From an uncultured Muribaculaceae bacterium (lineage in GTDB: Bacteria; Bacteroidota; Bacteroidia; Bacteroidales; Muribaculaceae): a DNA stretch of 16,649 nt. Both the position numbers and the translations under genes were made by a program. This document shows positions 7,525 to 14,900 of the stretch, piece after piece; within the stretch, counting starts at the first letter, position 1, and the number at the start of each line of letters is the position of its first letter. The stretch spans positions 1 through 16,649 of the forward strand of contig CAJUBM010000065.1 in the NCBI GenBank assembly GCA_910584735.1. Direction: 5' to 3'. The notes beneath the pieces were generated by a model that ran no database searches, was not told the DNA's origin, and saw only the letters and a list, made by a program, of their open reading frames with translations.

Positions 7525-9069
7525 TCAATACCCCAGCCCCCAGGTGGGACGGTCGAGGGAACGATATGAGACAGCCTCGGAGATATGGGAGGCAGTGACA
7601 GTCGGGGAAGCCTCCAAATCGGCTATGGTACGCGCCACCTTCAATATGCGGTCGTAGGCACGGGCCGACATGTCATATTTCACCATCACACGCTCAAGAA
7701 TGGCCATAGCGGCATCTTCGGGACACACAAACTCGGCCATCATGCGTGGCGTCATCTGCGCATTGCAATATATTCCCGGCAAGGATTCAAACCGCCGGGC
7801 CTGTATGGCCCGCGCGGCCACCACCCGGCGGCGTATATCGGCAGAAGACTCTCCCGGCCTCATATCCTGGAGGTCGCGGAAGGGTACCGGCAGAATCTCA
7901 ACCTGCAAATCGATACGGTCAAGCAGCGGCCCCGAGATTTTCGACAGGTAGCGCTGAACCTGTGTCTGCGAACACGTACATTCCTTAGTCGGATGGTTGT
8001 AATATCCGCACGGACAAGGATTCATCGATGCCACCAGCATGAATCCGGCAGGATAGTCAATCGAGTATTTGGCCCTGGAGATATTTATATGCCTGTCCTC
8101 CAAAGGTTGACGCATCACCTCTAACACCGTGCGCGAAAACTCAGGGAACTCATCAAGATAAAGCACACCATTGTGGGCCAGCGAAATCTCCCCGGGTACA
8201 GGATTGGAACCACCGCCGACAAGCGCCACCGGCGATATGGTATGGTGCGGCGAACGGAACGGGCGCACAGTCATCAGCTTGGAGCCCCCCTTCAGTTTCC
8301 CGGCCACTGAATGAATCTTCGTGGTTTCCAAAGCCTCCGCCAGCGTCAGCGGAGGAAGGATGGAGGGGATACGCTTGGCCATCATAGATTTTCCGGCGCC
8401 CGGAGGTCCCACCATGAGAATATTATGGCCGCCGGCGCATGCCACCTCCACGGCACGTTTCACGCTCTCCTGCCCTTTCACATCGGCAAAATCGCAATCG
8501 AAATGCTGCGATGCGGCAGCAAACTCACCACGTGTATCAACCACCGTAGGCTCCAAGACGGCCTTCCCGCGCAGGAATTCCACAATCTCACGCAGGGAAC
8601 GACACCCGTACACCTCCAGATTATTCACAACGGCGGCTTCCGTGGCGTTCGCAACCGGCACAATCATTCCCCTTAGCCCACGCTGCCTCGCCATTATAGC
8701 CATAGGCAGCACACCCTTCACCGGCAACAACGTGCCGTCAAGCGAAAGTTCACCCATTATAAGGAACTCACCGAGCCGCTCTCCCGGAATATCCCCTCCG
8801 GCTCCCATTATACCAAGGGCGATGGGGAGGTCGAAAGCCGACCCTTCCTTACGCACATCGGCGGGCGCCATATTCACAACCAGCTTCCTCCTCGGATAAG
8901 AATAACCGATGCTGGCCATAGCCGAATGGATGCGTTCGTTGCTCTCCTTTACCGTTGCATCGGGCAAACCCACAATAATGGTCTGGAAACCATTCGAGGC
9001 CATCACTTCCACGGTCACTCCGATTGCATCAATCCCCTGCAGGGCTGCGGCATAGACCTTCACCAACAT
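7525..9069 (-). CDS. comM: YifB/ComM family Mg-chelatase-like AAA+ ATPase
   Basis: In transforming bacteria ComM is a hexameric helicase that promotes branch migration during integration of taken-up DNA. YifB homologues are widespread and their role in non-competent species is unclear. Visible features, numbered from the upstream ATG at 9108, are an N-terminal S5-like/Lon-type fold (residues 14-190), Walker A GPPGAGKS (about 233-240), Walker B LYLDEF (about 315-320), the family block SRAKYSIDYPAGFMLVASMN, and a cysteine cluster CPCG...CTC (about 364-378) near GPLLDRIDL. A C-terminal Mg-chelatase domain ends the protein. I chose the ATG at 9069 because homologues begin MLVKVY; starting at 9108 adds 13 polar residues. 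It is downstream of the lipoprotein gene and 12 bases ahead of the acyltransferase. Confidence 0.93.
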   Translation of the reverse strand: MLVKVYAAALQGIDAIGVTVEVMASNGFQTIIVGLPDATVKESNERIHSAMASIGYSYPRRKLVVNMAPADVRKEGSAFDLPIALGIMGAGGDIPGERLGEFLIMGELSLDGTLLPVKGVLPMAIMARQRGLRGMIVPVANATEAAVVNNLEVYGCRSLREIVEFLRGKAVLEPTVVDTRGEFAAASQHFDCDFADVKGQESVKRAVEVACAGGHNILMVGPPGAGKSMMAKRIPSILPPLTLAEALETTKIHSVAGKLKGGSKLMTVRPFRSPHHTISPVALVGGGSNPVPGEISLAHNGVLYLDEFPEFSRTVLEVMRQPLEDRHINISRAKYSIDYPAGFMLVASMNPCPCGYYNHPTKECTCSQTQVQRYLSKISGPLLDRIDLQVEILPVPFRDLQDMRPGESSADIRRRVVAARAIQARRFESLPGIYCNAQMTPRMMAEFVCPEDAAMAILERVMVKYDMSARAYDRILKVARTIADLEASPTVTASHISEAVSYRSLDRPTWGLGY

Positions 9070-9151
9070 CGGAGAACGGTTACGGCTATCTTTTTCGGAG
9101 GAAGGCATAATGTAGATTGGCTTAGAGAGGTTAAAGTCTGTTTAGAGGATA

Positions 9152-10297
9152 TTAATGTGTTATTATTGCCAGGGCCTGTCTGGCCGAAGCTCCACGGTAC
9201 AGGATACGGGCAGTAGAATCAGCCACTATGAAATAAGGCACACGCTCAACCTTCATATCTATAATCCCCGGGGAAGATGCACCCGCAGGCGCCCAGTAAC
9301 GCGCTATATCGCCATCCCGGCTGTCGGGTAACGACCTATGCCAGTCGGCAGAGTCCGCATCAAAGGCAATATCAAGGATACGCACTCCTGCGCGGTTATT
9401 CAAAGAGCGGGTCAGGGAGGACACGGAATCAGACCTTCTGGAATTATCGTCCGAAAAAAACAGCAACGTGCGTCGTGCCCCCTTACGCACATCTAATACC
9501 GCCATAGAATCTGAATCCAATCGCCATAGCCGCAGCCCGTTGCGCAACGGCGAGTTACGCGGAGCAAGCAACGAGTCCGGGAATTCCGCCGATGCCAGCG
9601 AGAAAGCGAAAGAGGAGGTGATATTCTCCGGGCGTTCGTCAGGCTCTATCATCTCGAGCAGACGGCGCCCCTCGGCATCGCGCCCTCCCGAGAGATTGAA
9701 AAATTCCACCAACACAGCCGCAGCGGCCACATTCGAGCGGTTCTTCTTCACAAACCTCTCCACTGCCTGATTCAACGCGTCAATATCGGCGTCCGTGGCA
9801 AGCGAACGGCCGGCATCTCCTGCTGCTGAGTTTGAACGCGACACACTGCCTGCCTTAGCAAGCAAGGCAGCGTTATCCGTCATAAACCGTGCCAGCAATT
9901 CCGACTCCTTATTCCCTTTCAGTTTTACAGCCAAAAGATTAGTTATCGAAAACTCAGCCTCTACGGCATCACCACCATCTACTATGAGACGGCCGACGAG
10001 AGTCCCGGCATTATTATATATCCAGACCAACGTAGGCTCGGAGGTCTTCCCAATCATAGAGAACTTGCCGTCAATTGCCGAGGCCGTAACCTGTTGTATA
10101 GCACCGTCAGAGAAATATACAATCTTCAGATTCTGTGTCCCGAGACCGTCAACCATTCCGTCAATACGGAATTCCGGTCCGGAACCACACGACACGGCCA
10201 CCACCAGCAGCACAGGCAACACCAGTGCCGCATACAGCCGATGTAGCCATCTCTGGGAACCTGCAAGCCCTATCTTCTCACCTCCCACCGGCTCCAT
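9152..10297 (-). CDS. DUF4369-like lipoprotein with degenerate thioredoxin-like C-terminus
   Basis: The 381-aa product has a positively charged start, a hydrophobic stretch (LYAALVLPVLLVVAVS) and a candidate lipobox Cys at residue 37 (AVSC). It is therefore probably a lipoprotein, although Ala at -3 is weak for a lipobox. Residues about 40-140 resemble the DUF4369 domain common in Bacteroidetes ahead of thioredoxin-like domains (FRIDGMVDGLGTQNLKIVYFSD). The C-terminal part (from about residue 275, GARRTLLFFSDDNSRRSD, ending VPYFIVADSTARILYRG) follows a TlpA/thioredoxin-like pattern but has no CxxC: the expected position reads SDDNSRR. Redox activity is therefore unlikely. The ATG is one base after the pfkA stop, implying translational coupling. 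Confidence 0.75.
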   Translation of the reverse strand: MEPVGGEKIGLAGSQRWLHRLYAALVLPVLLVVAVSCGSGPEFRIDGMVDGLGTQNLKIVYFSDGAIQQVTASAIDGKFSMIGKTSEPTLVWIYNNAGTLVGRLIVDGGDAVEAEFSITNLLAVKLKGNKESELLARFMTDNAALLAKAGSVSRSNSAAGDAGRSLATDADIDALNQAVERFVKKNRSNVAAAAVLVEFFNLSGGRDAEGRRLLEMIEPDERPENITSSFAFSLASAEFPDSLLAPRNSPLRNGLRLWRLDSDSMAVLDVRKGARRTLLFFSDDNSRRSDSVSSLTRSLNNRAGVRILDIAFDADSADWHRSLPDSRDGDIARYWAPAGASSPGIIDMKVERVPYFIVADSTARILYRGASARQALAIITH

Positions 10298-10298
10298 A

Positions 10299-11279
10299 TC
10301 AGATTGACAGGCGGCGCAGCGTGTTAAGCAACTCGCGGTTTATAGGCTTCTCGTTCTTGATAGCGCGTGTAAACGGCACATACACAATCTCATCGTTCTT
10401 TATACCTATCATTACATTGCGCTGGTCGTCAAGAAGGGCATCGATAGCGGCTGCCCCCATACGCGAGGCAAGGATACGGTCGTGAGCCGTAGGCGAACCG
10501 CCGCGCTGCAGGTGGCCGAGGATAGAGACACGCACGTCATACTGCGGGTACTCCTCCTCCACACGTTTGGCAATTCCCATAGCCCCACCTGTAACCGGGC
10601 TCTCGGCCACGAGCACTATAGAGGAGTTCTTGCTCTTGCGGAATCCGTTCTGTATCAGTTCGGCCAACTGGTCGGTCTCCGTAGAGATCTCAGGGATTAT
10701 GGCAGCCTCGGCCCCGGCGGCGATGGCTCCGTTCAGAGCCAGGAAGCCGGCATCGCGGCCCATGACCTCCACGAAGAATAGACGCTCATGGCTGGTAGCC
10801 GTATCTCGTATCTTGTCGACACACTCCATGATAGTATTCAGCGCCGTATCATAGCCTATGGTGGTATCCGTACCATAAAGGTCGTTGTCAATCGTACCGG
10901 GCAGACCGATTATAGGCAGGTTGAACTCATTGGCAAAAATGCGCGCGCCGGTAAGCGATCCGTCACCGCCGATAACCACGAGGGCATCAATCCCGTGGCG
11001 GCGCAGATTGTCGTAGGCGAGTTGTCGCCCTTCGGGCGTCTGGAACTCCTTGCAACGGGCAGTCTTCAATATGGTGCCGCCGCGCTGTATGATGTTGGAC
11101 ACATTCGCCGTTGAGAACTCCACGATTTCATCGGCCACCAGTCCACGGTAGCCGCGATATATACCCTTCACCTTGAAACCGCTGAAAATAGCAGCGCGTG
11201 TCACGGCGCGGATGGCCGGATTCATTCCCGGAGCATCGCCTCCGGAGGTAAGAATACCAATTGTCTTTATTTCTGCCAT
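10299..11279 (-). CDS. pfkA: ATP-dependent 6-phosphofructokinase
   Basis: PfkA phosphorylates fructose 6-phosphate to fructose 1,6-bisphosphate, the committing step of glycolysis, as a cytosolic tetramer. The 326-aa length is typical of bacterial type A enzymes. Motifs are intact: LTSGGDAPGMN (10-20), GGDGS (104-108), PGTIDND with the catalytic Asp131 and Asp133, MGRDAG (173-178) and HLQRGGSP (256-263). The Gly in GGDGS is the mark of ATP-dependent rather than pyrophosphate-dependent forms. It lies 51 bases after tonB and one base before the lipoprotein ATG, inside the long minus-strand run. The link to tonB looks positional, not functional. Confidence 0.97.
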   Translation of the reverse strand: MAEIKTIGILTSGGDAPGMNPAIRAVTRAAIFSGFKVKGIYRGYRGLVADEIVEFSTANVSNIIQRGGTILKTARCKEFQTPEGRQLAYDNLRRHGIDALVVIGGDGSLTGARIFANEFNLPIIGLPGTIDNDLYGTDTTIGYDTALNTIMECVDKIRDTATSHERLFFVEVMGRDAGFLALNGAIAAGAEAAIIPEISTETDQLAELIQNGFRKSKNSSIVLVAESPVTGGAMGIAKRVEEEYPQYDVRVSILGHLQRGGSPTAHDRILASRMGAAAIDALLDDQRNVMIGIKNDEIVYVPFTRAIKNEKPINRELLNTLRRLSI

Positions 11280-11330
11280 AAGTAAGATATAGGAAATGAG
11301 TTTTTGCTTTGATATAAGAACATCCCTGAG

Positions 11331-12143
11331 TTAACGGAAGTTCCAGATTATAGTCCCGGTGGCCGGTTTGGAACCCTCGATACGCGAGAACTGGCACTTA
11401 CGCGAGGCCTCCTCGCACCGGCGGCGCATAGCCACATCGGCGGCCACATTGCCCGAAGACCCCCGGGCCGAATAACTCGCCGATGTCACACGCCCTTCCG
11501 AATCCACGGTTACACGCACTACGATTTTGCCGGTCTTGGTTGAGCGCACCGTGGTCCAGTGTTCGAGCGAACGCCCTGTAACGCCGCTACCTACCAGCCC
11601 TACATACGAACCATTCTCGGAATTTCCGTCTTTCTGTCCGGCGCGCCCGGAGCCTTTGGCGTCATTGTCACGCGAGAAAGCGCGGCGCGTGGCGTCCTCG
11701 GCTGTCTTTTTTGCCTCTTGTTGCTTCTTCGCCTCCTGACGTTTCTTCTCGGCGTCCAGTTCCTCTTTCGTGGGACCCTTCTTCTCCTTCTTCACCTTGG
11801 CGGGAGAAGGTTCACGGGAAGCCATCGGAGGTGCCGGATTTCCGGCCTCACCCCGGTTGTCGGCATCCCTGCCGGGTTGCGTAGGCTCCTCGGCTGTCTC
11901 GTTTGACGGGGCGGTAAGGTCATCAGGGGTAGGCATCTCCAAATTATCGCCGGTACGCACAAAGTCGCCCGCATCATAAAGCGGCTCCAGTTCATCGGCC
12001 TCGATAAGTTGCTCGGCCACGGGAGGATATTCCACCCCGTCTTTCGGAGGATAGGACAGGAATCCCCACAAAAGCGCAAGGAGAAGCAAACCATGGAATA
12101 CCAAGGTGCCGATTATGCCGTATATGCGGTTGGAATAACGCAT
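11331..12143 (-). CDS. tonB: TonB/TolA-like energy transducer
   Basis: This 270-aa periplasm-spanning protein links ExbB-ExbD to outer-membrane transporters. From the ATG at 12143 it has one N-terminal membrane helix (IYGIIGTLVFHGLLLLALLWGF) with the His expected in TonB. An acidic Pro-rich region and a highly charged Lys/Glu/Gln/Ala segment (KEELDAEKKRQEAKKQQEAK) follow. The C-terminal beta-rich domain reads KIVVRVTVDSEGRVTSASYS...GTIIWNFR. The start at 12143 is chosen because it lies 4 bases after the exbD stop; the frame is open to 12185 but that would overlap exbD. The C-terminal domain lacks the usual Tyr-Pro motif and carries two Cys six residues apart (CEEASRKC). The charged spacer is TolA-like, so TolA function cannot be excluded. 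Confidence 0.85.
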   Translation of the reverse strand: MRYSNRIYGIIGTLVFHGLLLLALLWGFLSYPPKDGVEYPPVAEQLIEADELEPLYDAGDFVRTGDNLEMPTPDDLTAPSNETAEEPTQPGRDADNRGEAGNPAPPMASREPSPAKVKKEKKGPTKEELDAEKKRQEAKKQQEAKKTAEDATRRAFSRDNDAKGSGRAGQKDGNSENGSYVGLVGSGVTGRSLEHWTTVRSTKTGKIVVRVTVDSEGRVTSASYSARGSSGNVAADVAMRRRCEEASRKCQFSRIEGSKPATGTIIWNFR

Positions 12144-12147
12144 AGAT

Positions 12148-12630
12148 TTATCTTTGTGAATGACTTGCAGTGCCGGCGGCAACATCGGCGACGTTAGTCC
12201 GGGGTACGTGAGTGACAGGGGCCGATTCCACCGGGTTGGTAGCCAGCACTATCTTCAGATTGTTTTCCGTGCCTATCCCAAGAACCTCCACAATGCGTCC
12301 GTAAGGCACCTCGCGGTCGGCATAGAGGGCTATAAAGCCGGTAGAATCCTGGGCGTTAGCCATTTTCAGGAAAGTAGGTAGTGCCTGGAGGGTCATAGGC
12401 TGTGGTTTCTCATCAGCCGTGGAGGCATATATGGAATCGTTGGCATCGATAAACACCTTTGTCACAGGCTTTACGGCACTCTGCTCGGTTGACTGCGGCA
12501 GATTCACCTCCAGTCCCGTAGGGAACACAAAAGTAGATGTCACCATGAAGAAGATGAGCAACAGGAAGATAACATCCGTCATAGATGCCATCGAGAATGT
12601 AGCCATCATCTGGTTTTGCTGTTTGAACAC
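12148..12630 (-). CDS. exbD: ExbD/TolR-type biopolymer transport protein
   Basis: ExbD is the small partner of the ExbB proton channel and couples proton flow to TonB movement. The 160-aa product has a short cytoplasmic tail, a single membrane helix (MTDVIFLLLIFFMVTSTFVF, residues about 17-36) carrying the conserved proton-relaying Asp19, and a periplasmic domain of about 110 residues (IALYADREVPYGRIVEVLG). The C-terminal tail (after ILATNPVESAP-like residues, about 130-160) is Thr/Val/Ala-rich and longer than the minimal family domain. It lies 78 bases after exbB and 4 bases before the tonB ATG, so exbD and tonB are clearly one operon. Confidence 0.93.
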   Translation of the reverse strand: MFKQQNQMMATFSMASMTDVIFLLLIFFMVTSTFVFPTGLEVNLPQSTEQSAVKPVTKVFIDANDSIYASTADEKPQPMTLQALPTFLKMANAQDSTGFIALYADREVPYGRIVEVLGIGTENNLKIVLATNPVESAPVTHVPRTNVADVAAGTASHSQR

Positions 12631-12708
12631 TGCTTTGATATATTTTAGTTTGAGTGTTATTGCGTATAATAATATCCTAAGCTGGCAACCGTATAGTTAC
12701 ATACTACC

Positions 12709-13398
12709 TTATTTCGCCGGCTCGTTGAGAAGGTCCATGAACTGCATGGTCTTCTGTTCAAGCATATTCATAACCGCATTTATCCGGGCAACCAGGAAGT
12801 TGTAGGCAAAAAGCGCTATAACACCCACCACCAGGCCGGCCACAGTTGTAACCAGGGCCGTATATATGCCGGATGCGAACGTGCCGATATTGGCTGAATT
12901 ACCCGACGATGCTATAGCATAGAACGCCTCCACCATGCCGATTACCGTGCCGAGGAAGCCGAGCATCGGCGCACCCGATGCGGTGGTTGCCAGCCAAGGA
13001 AGGCCGCGCGAGAGATTGGCAATCTCAATATTGCCTGTATTCTCAATAGCTGCAAGAATATCGTTTACGGGACGCCCGATACGCGAAAGCCCCTTCTCTA
13101 TAAGACGTGCAGCGGGGGAATCGTTCTTACGGCATAGATTATGGGCGCTTTCGAGGTCGCCGTCATGCACATATGCGCGGATCCGCTGCATGAAAGAATC
13201 ATCCTGCCGTCCGGCACGGTATAATATCACGGCGCGTTCCACAAACACGTATATACATACCAGTGACAGCAATGCTATAGGAATCATTAACCAGCCGCCG
13301 CGCAGGCACAGATCCCAGAGCGAAAGGTCTACCTGGGTGGGGACAGCGGCTACATTCGAAGCCGGAACGCCGTTAAGGGCTGCATCAAGAATAAGCAT
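12709..13398 (-). CDS. exbB: ExbB/TolQ/MotA-type proton channel
   Basis: ExbB forms the pentameric inner-membrane proton channel that drives TonB through ExbD. The 229-aa product has three membrane helices at about 35-55, 128-152 and 168-192. The block LPWLATTASGAPMLGFLGTVIGMVEAF (about 123-149) and the Thr-containing third helix YTALVTTVAGLVVGVIALF are the family hallmark. A cytoplasmic domain lies between helices 1 and 2 (RAYVHDGDLESAHNLCRKN). The ATG at 13398 gives a normal length. It follows pdxJ by 94 bases and precedes exbD by 78 bases. I see no clear promoter of the TAnnTTTG type in either gap. Confidence 0.94.
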   Translation of the reverse strand: MLILDAALNGVPASNVAAVPTQVDLSLWDLCLRGGWLMIPIALLSLVCIYVFVERAVILYRAGRQDDSFMQRIRAYVHDGDLESAHNLCRKNDSPAARLIEKGLSRIGRPVNDILAAIENTGNIEIANLSRGLPWLATTASGAPMLGFLGTVIGMVEAFYAIASSGNSANIGTFASGIYTALVTTVAGLVVGVIALFAYNFLVARINAVMNMLEQKTMQFMDLLNEPAK

Positions 13399-13492
13399 GG
13401 AATCTTATTTATATTTTGTTGATTATAAGTAACTATTCAAATTATTCAATACCGGTCTACCTGATTATTTCAAGCGACCGGCACCTCGTGGA

Positions 13493-14212
13493 TCAGCGGC
13501 CGAGACACGCACGGTAGCGCCTTATGGTTTCCTCAAGCCCAAGATAAAGCGCATCGCAAATCAAGGCATGCCCTATTGACACTTCGTCAAGATAAGGCAC
13601 TTTCTCAGCGAAATAGCGCAAATTTTCCAACGACAGGTCATGTCCGGCGTTAACCCCGAGCCCGACACGGTGCGCGGCCAGCGATGCCTCGACATAAGGA
13701 GCAACCGCCCGTTCCGGCGACACGGGATAAAGATCGGCGTACGGCTTGGTGTAGAGTTCCACCCTGTCCGCGCCAACACGAGCAGCCTCGGCAATCTGCC
13801 CCTCATCCGGAGCCACGAATATAGAGGTGCGTATGCCGGCATCCTTCAGACGGTCGATAATCTCCTGAAGGAAAACGGCGTTGCTCCTCACATCCCATCC
13901 GGCACTGGAGGTAAGCACACCGGGTGCATCCGGCACGAGGGTCGCCTGTTCCGGCTTTACGGCAAGTACCAACTCCATGAAACGTTCATCGGGATAGCCT
14001 TCGATGTTGAACTCCGTACGAACCACGGGGCGCAGCGCGGTAACATCCGAGCGGCGTATATGCCTCTCATCGGGACGCGGATGCACAGTTATACCGTCAG
14101 CGCCGAAACGCTGGCAGTCCTCGGCCACACGGACCACATCGGGATTATTCTCTCCACGAGCATTTCGCAGCGTGGCCACCTTATTGATATTTACACTTAG
14201 GTTGGCTGTCAT
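13493..14212 (-). CDS. pdxJ: Pyridoxine 5'-phosphate synthase
   Basis: PdxJ condenses 1-deoxyxylulose 5-phosphate with aminoacetone 3-phosphate to form pyridoxine 5'-phosphate in the DXP-dependent vitamin B6 pathway. It is a cytosolic TIM-barrel octamer. The 239-aa product has the family blocks NINKVATLRNARG, HPRPDERHI (phosphate-binding loop region), EFNIEGYP, LVPDAPGVLTSSAGWD, RVELYTKPYA, GVNAGHDL and VSIGHALICDAL. I start it at ATG 14212 (MTANLSVNINK), where homologues begin; the frame can be extended only to a GTG at 14224. The ten bases around this start are repeated 26 bases upstream. It is divergent from the 14469 gene. Confidence 0.96.
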   Translation of the reverse strand: MTANLSVNINKVATLRNARGENNPDVVRVAEDCQRFGADGITVHPRPDERHIRRSDVTALRPVVRTEFNIEGYPDERFMELVLAVKPEQATLVPDAPGVLTSSAGWDVRSNAVFLQEIIDRLKDAGIRTSIFVAPDEGQIAEAARVGADRVELYTKPYADLYPVSPERAVAPYVEASLAAHRVGLGVNAGHDLSLENLRYFAEKVPYLDEVSIGHALICDALYLGLEETIRRYRACLGR

Positions 14213-14322
14213 TTTTTTCAACACAGTCTGGCTGTCATCGGAATCTCCGCCACGGAAGGATATGCGCCCGGTTTTAACGATTCTGAAAAAAGCTAAAAAA
14301 ACACGCGCTACAACCGGCTTCG

Positions 14323-14339
14323 GTGGTAATAATTACCAC
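14323..14339. promoter_or_regulatory. Perfect 17-bp palindrome, operator candidate
   Basis: GTGGTAAT-A-ATTACCAC is an 8-bp perfect inverted repeat around one central base. It lies in the divergent region between pdxJ and the ACT-like gene, 28 bases upstream of a TAnnTTTG box at 14368. Its size and symmetry suit a dimeric transcription factor. The regulator is not in this window. Confidence 0.5.
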
Positions 14340-14367
14340 GACAGACGTTCATCTTAAAAATATTGAC

Positions 14368-14375
14368 TATCTTTG
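14368..14375 (+). promoter_or_regulatory. Bacteroidetes -7 box (distal) for the ACT-like gene
   Basis: TATCTTTG matches TAnnTTTG exactly and would start transcription near 14382. No clear -33 box is seen at the usual distance. The 17-bp palindrome is just upstream. Confidence 0.45.
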
Positions 14376-14433
14376 TATTTGGAAACGCGCCTCTTTTGCG
14401 CACACATGGTCTGTGACGGCCATATTCCGACTA

Positions 14434-14441
14434 CAAAAGTA
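14434..14441 (-). promoter_or_regulatory. Possible minus-strand -7 box for pdxJ
   Basis: On the minus strand these bases read TACTTTTG, matching TAnnTTTG. Transcription would begin near 14427 and give pdxJ a leader of about 215 bases. The -33 region is not convincing and there is no other candidate nearer to pdxJ. Confidence 0.3.
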
Positions 14442-14453
14442 CTCAGAAATTTC

Positions 14454-14461
14454 TAACTTTG
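14454..14461 (+). promoter_or_regulatory. Bacteroidetes -7 box (proximal) for the ACT-like gene
   Basis: TAACTTTG matches TAnnTTTG. Transcription would begin at about 14468, almost exactly at the TTG start codon at 14469. Either that message is leaderless, or this box is not used, or translation starts at the next TTG (14490). Confidence 0.35.
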
Positions 14462-14468
14462 AAAGAGA

Positions 14469-14855
14469 TTGTACAGTAATCAGGACATATTGTCTAAATT
14501 TATTGCCGGCGAACTCCCGCTGGAAGAACGCACCGCCGCCCTCTACCCTGTCTCCGACGACTCTTCGGAACTGCTGGTGGCCGTACGTCCGGCCGACTAC
14601 TGCGCCTCAGCCCTGGCCAAAGCCGTGGAGGATTGCGATGTGCAGCTGTTAGGCCTGTCTGTCACCTCCATGCGTACACCCGAGGGGAATCCCGTAGTGG
14701 CCATGCGTGTAGGAGCATCCACCACCGGGGGGATAGAGCGTTCGCTGGGACGGTATGGCTACGAAGTGATACACTCACTTCCTACCGACAAGAGCCGAAC
14801 TCACGCCCAGGCCCGCGAACGAGTGAACGAACTCCTGCACATGCTCGAAATCTGA
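14469..14855 (+). CDS. Short ACT-like protein resembling the C-terminus of CBS-domain proteins
   Basis: The 128-aa product is soluble. From memory, residues about 33-105 (LLVAVRPADYCASALAKAVEDCDVQLLGLSVTS... then GIERSLGRYGYEVIHS) follow the pattern of the ACT-like C-terminal domain of Bacteroidetes CBS-domain proteins that are often encoded next to nadK. The two N-terminal CBS domains are absent: only about 32 residues precede the domain, and a TGA at 14460-14462 closes the frame upstream. No ATG or GTG is available near the start, so translation must begin at TTG 14469 or TTG 14490. It may be a reduced lineage-specific form or a remnant. Composition looks normally coding. nadK follows after 45 bases, so a shared transcript is likely. 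Confidence 0.7.
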   Translation: MYSNQDILSKFIAGELPLEERTAALYPVSDDSSELLVAVRPADYCASALAKAVEDCDVQLLGLSVTSMRTPEGNPVVAMRVGASTTGGIERSLGRYGYEVIHSLPTDKSRTHAQARERVNELLHMLEI

Positions 14856-14900
14856 CATACAGACAGTCTATCAAAGATCCACCATATATCCATTAACATC

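Noticed and set aside
8321..8899. 192-aa plus-strand ORF opposite comM
   Set aside because: Ser/Arg/Pro-rich antisense shadow of a conserved ATPase gene; no domain features.
9795..10307. 170-aa plus-strand ORF opposite the lipoprotein gene
   Set aside because: Composition typical of an antisense frame in GC-rich DNA (Ser/Pro/Thr-rich) and no motif.
13452..13481. 6-bp inverted repeat CCGGTC/GACCGG between pdxJ and exbB
   Set aside because: Short stem, long loop and no T-run on the minus strand; not a convincing terminator, and exbB is likely read through from pdxJ.
13640..14200. 186-aa plus-strand ORF opposite pdxJ
   Set aside because: Entirely antisense to an intact enzyme gene and without recognisable features.
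14323..14652. 109-aa plus-strand ORF spanning the divergent region and overlapping the ACT-like gene
   Set aside because: Its C-terminal half is an out-of-frame reading of the ACT-like gene (Trp/Pro/Arg-rich) and its start lies in the palindrome; no CBS-domain remnant is visible in it.
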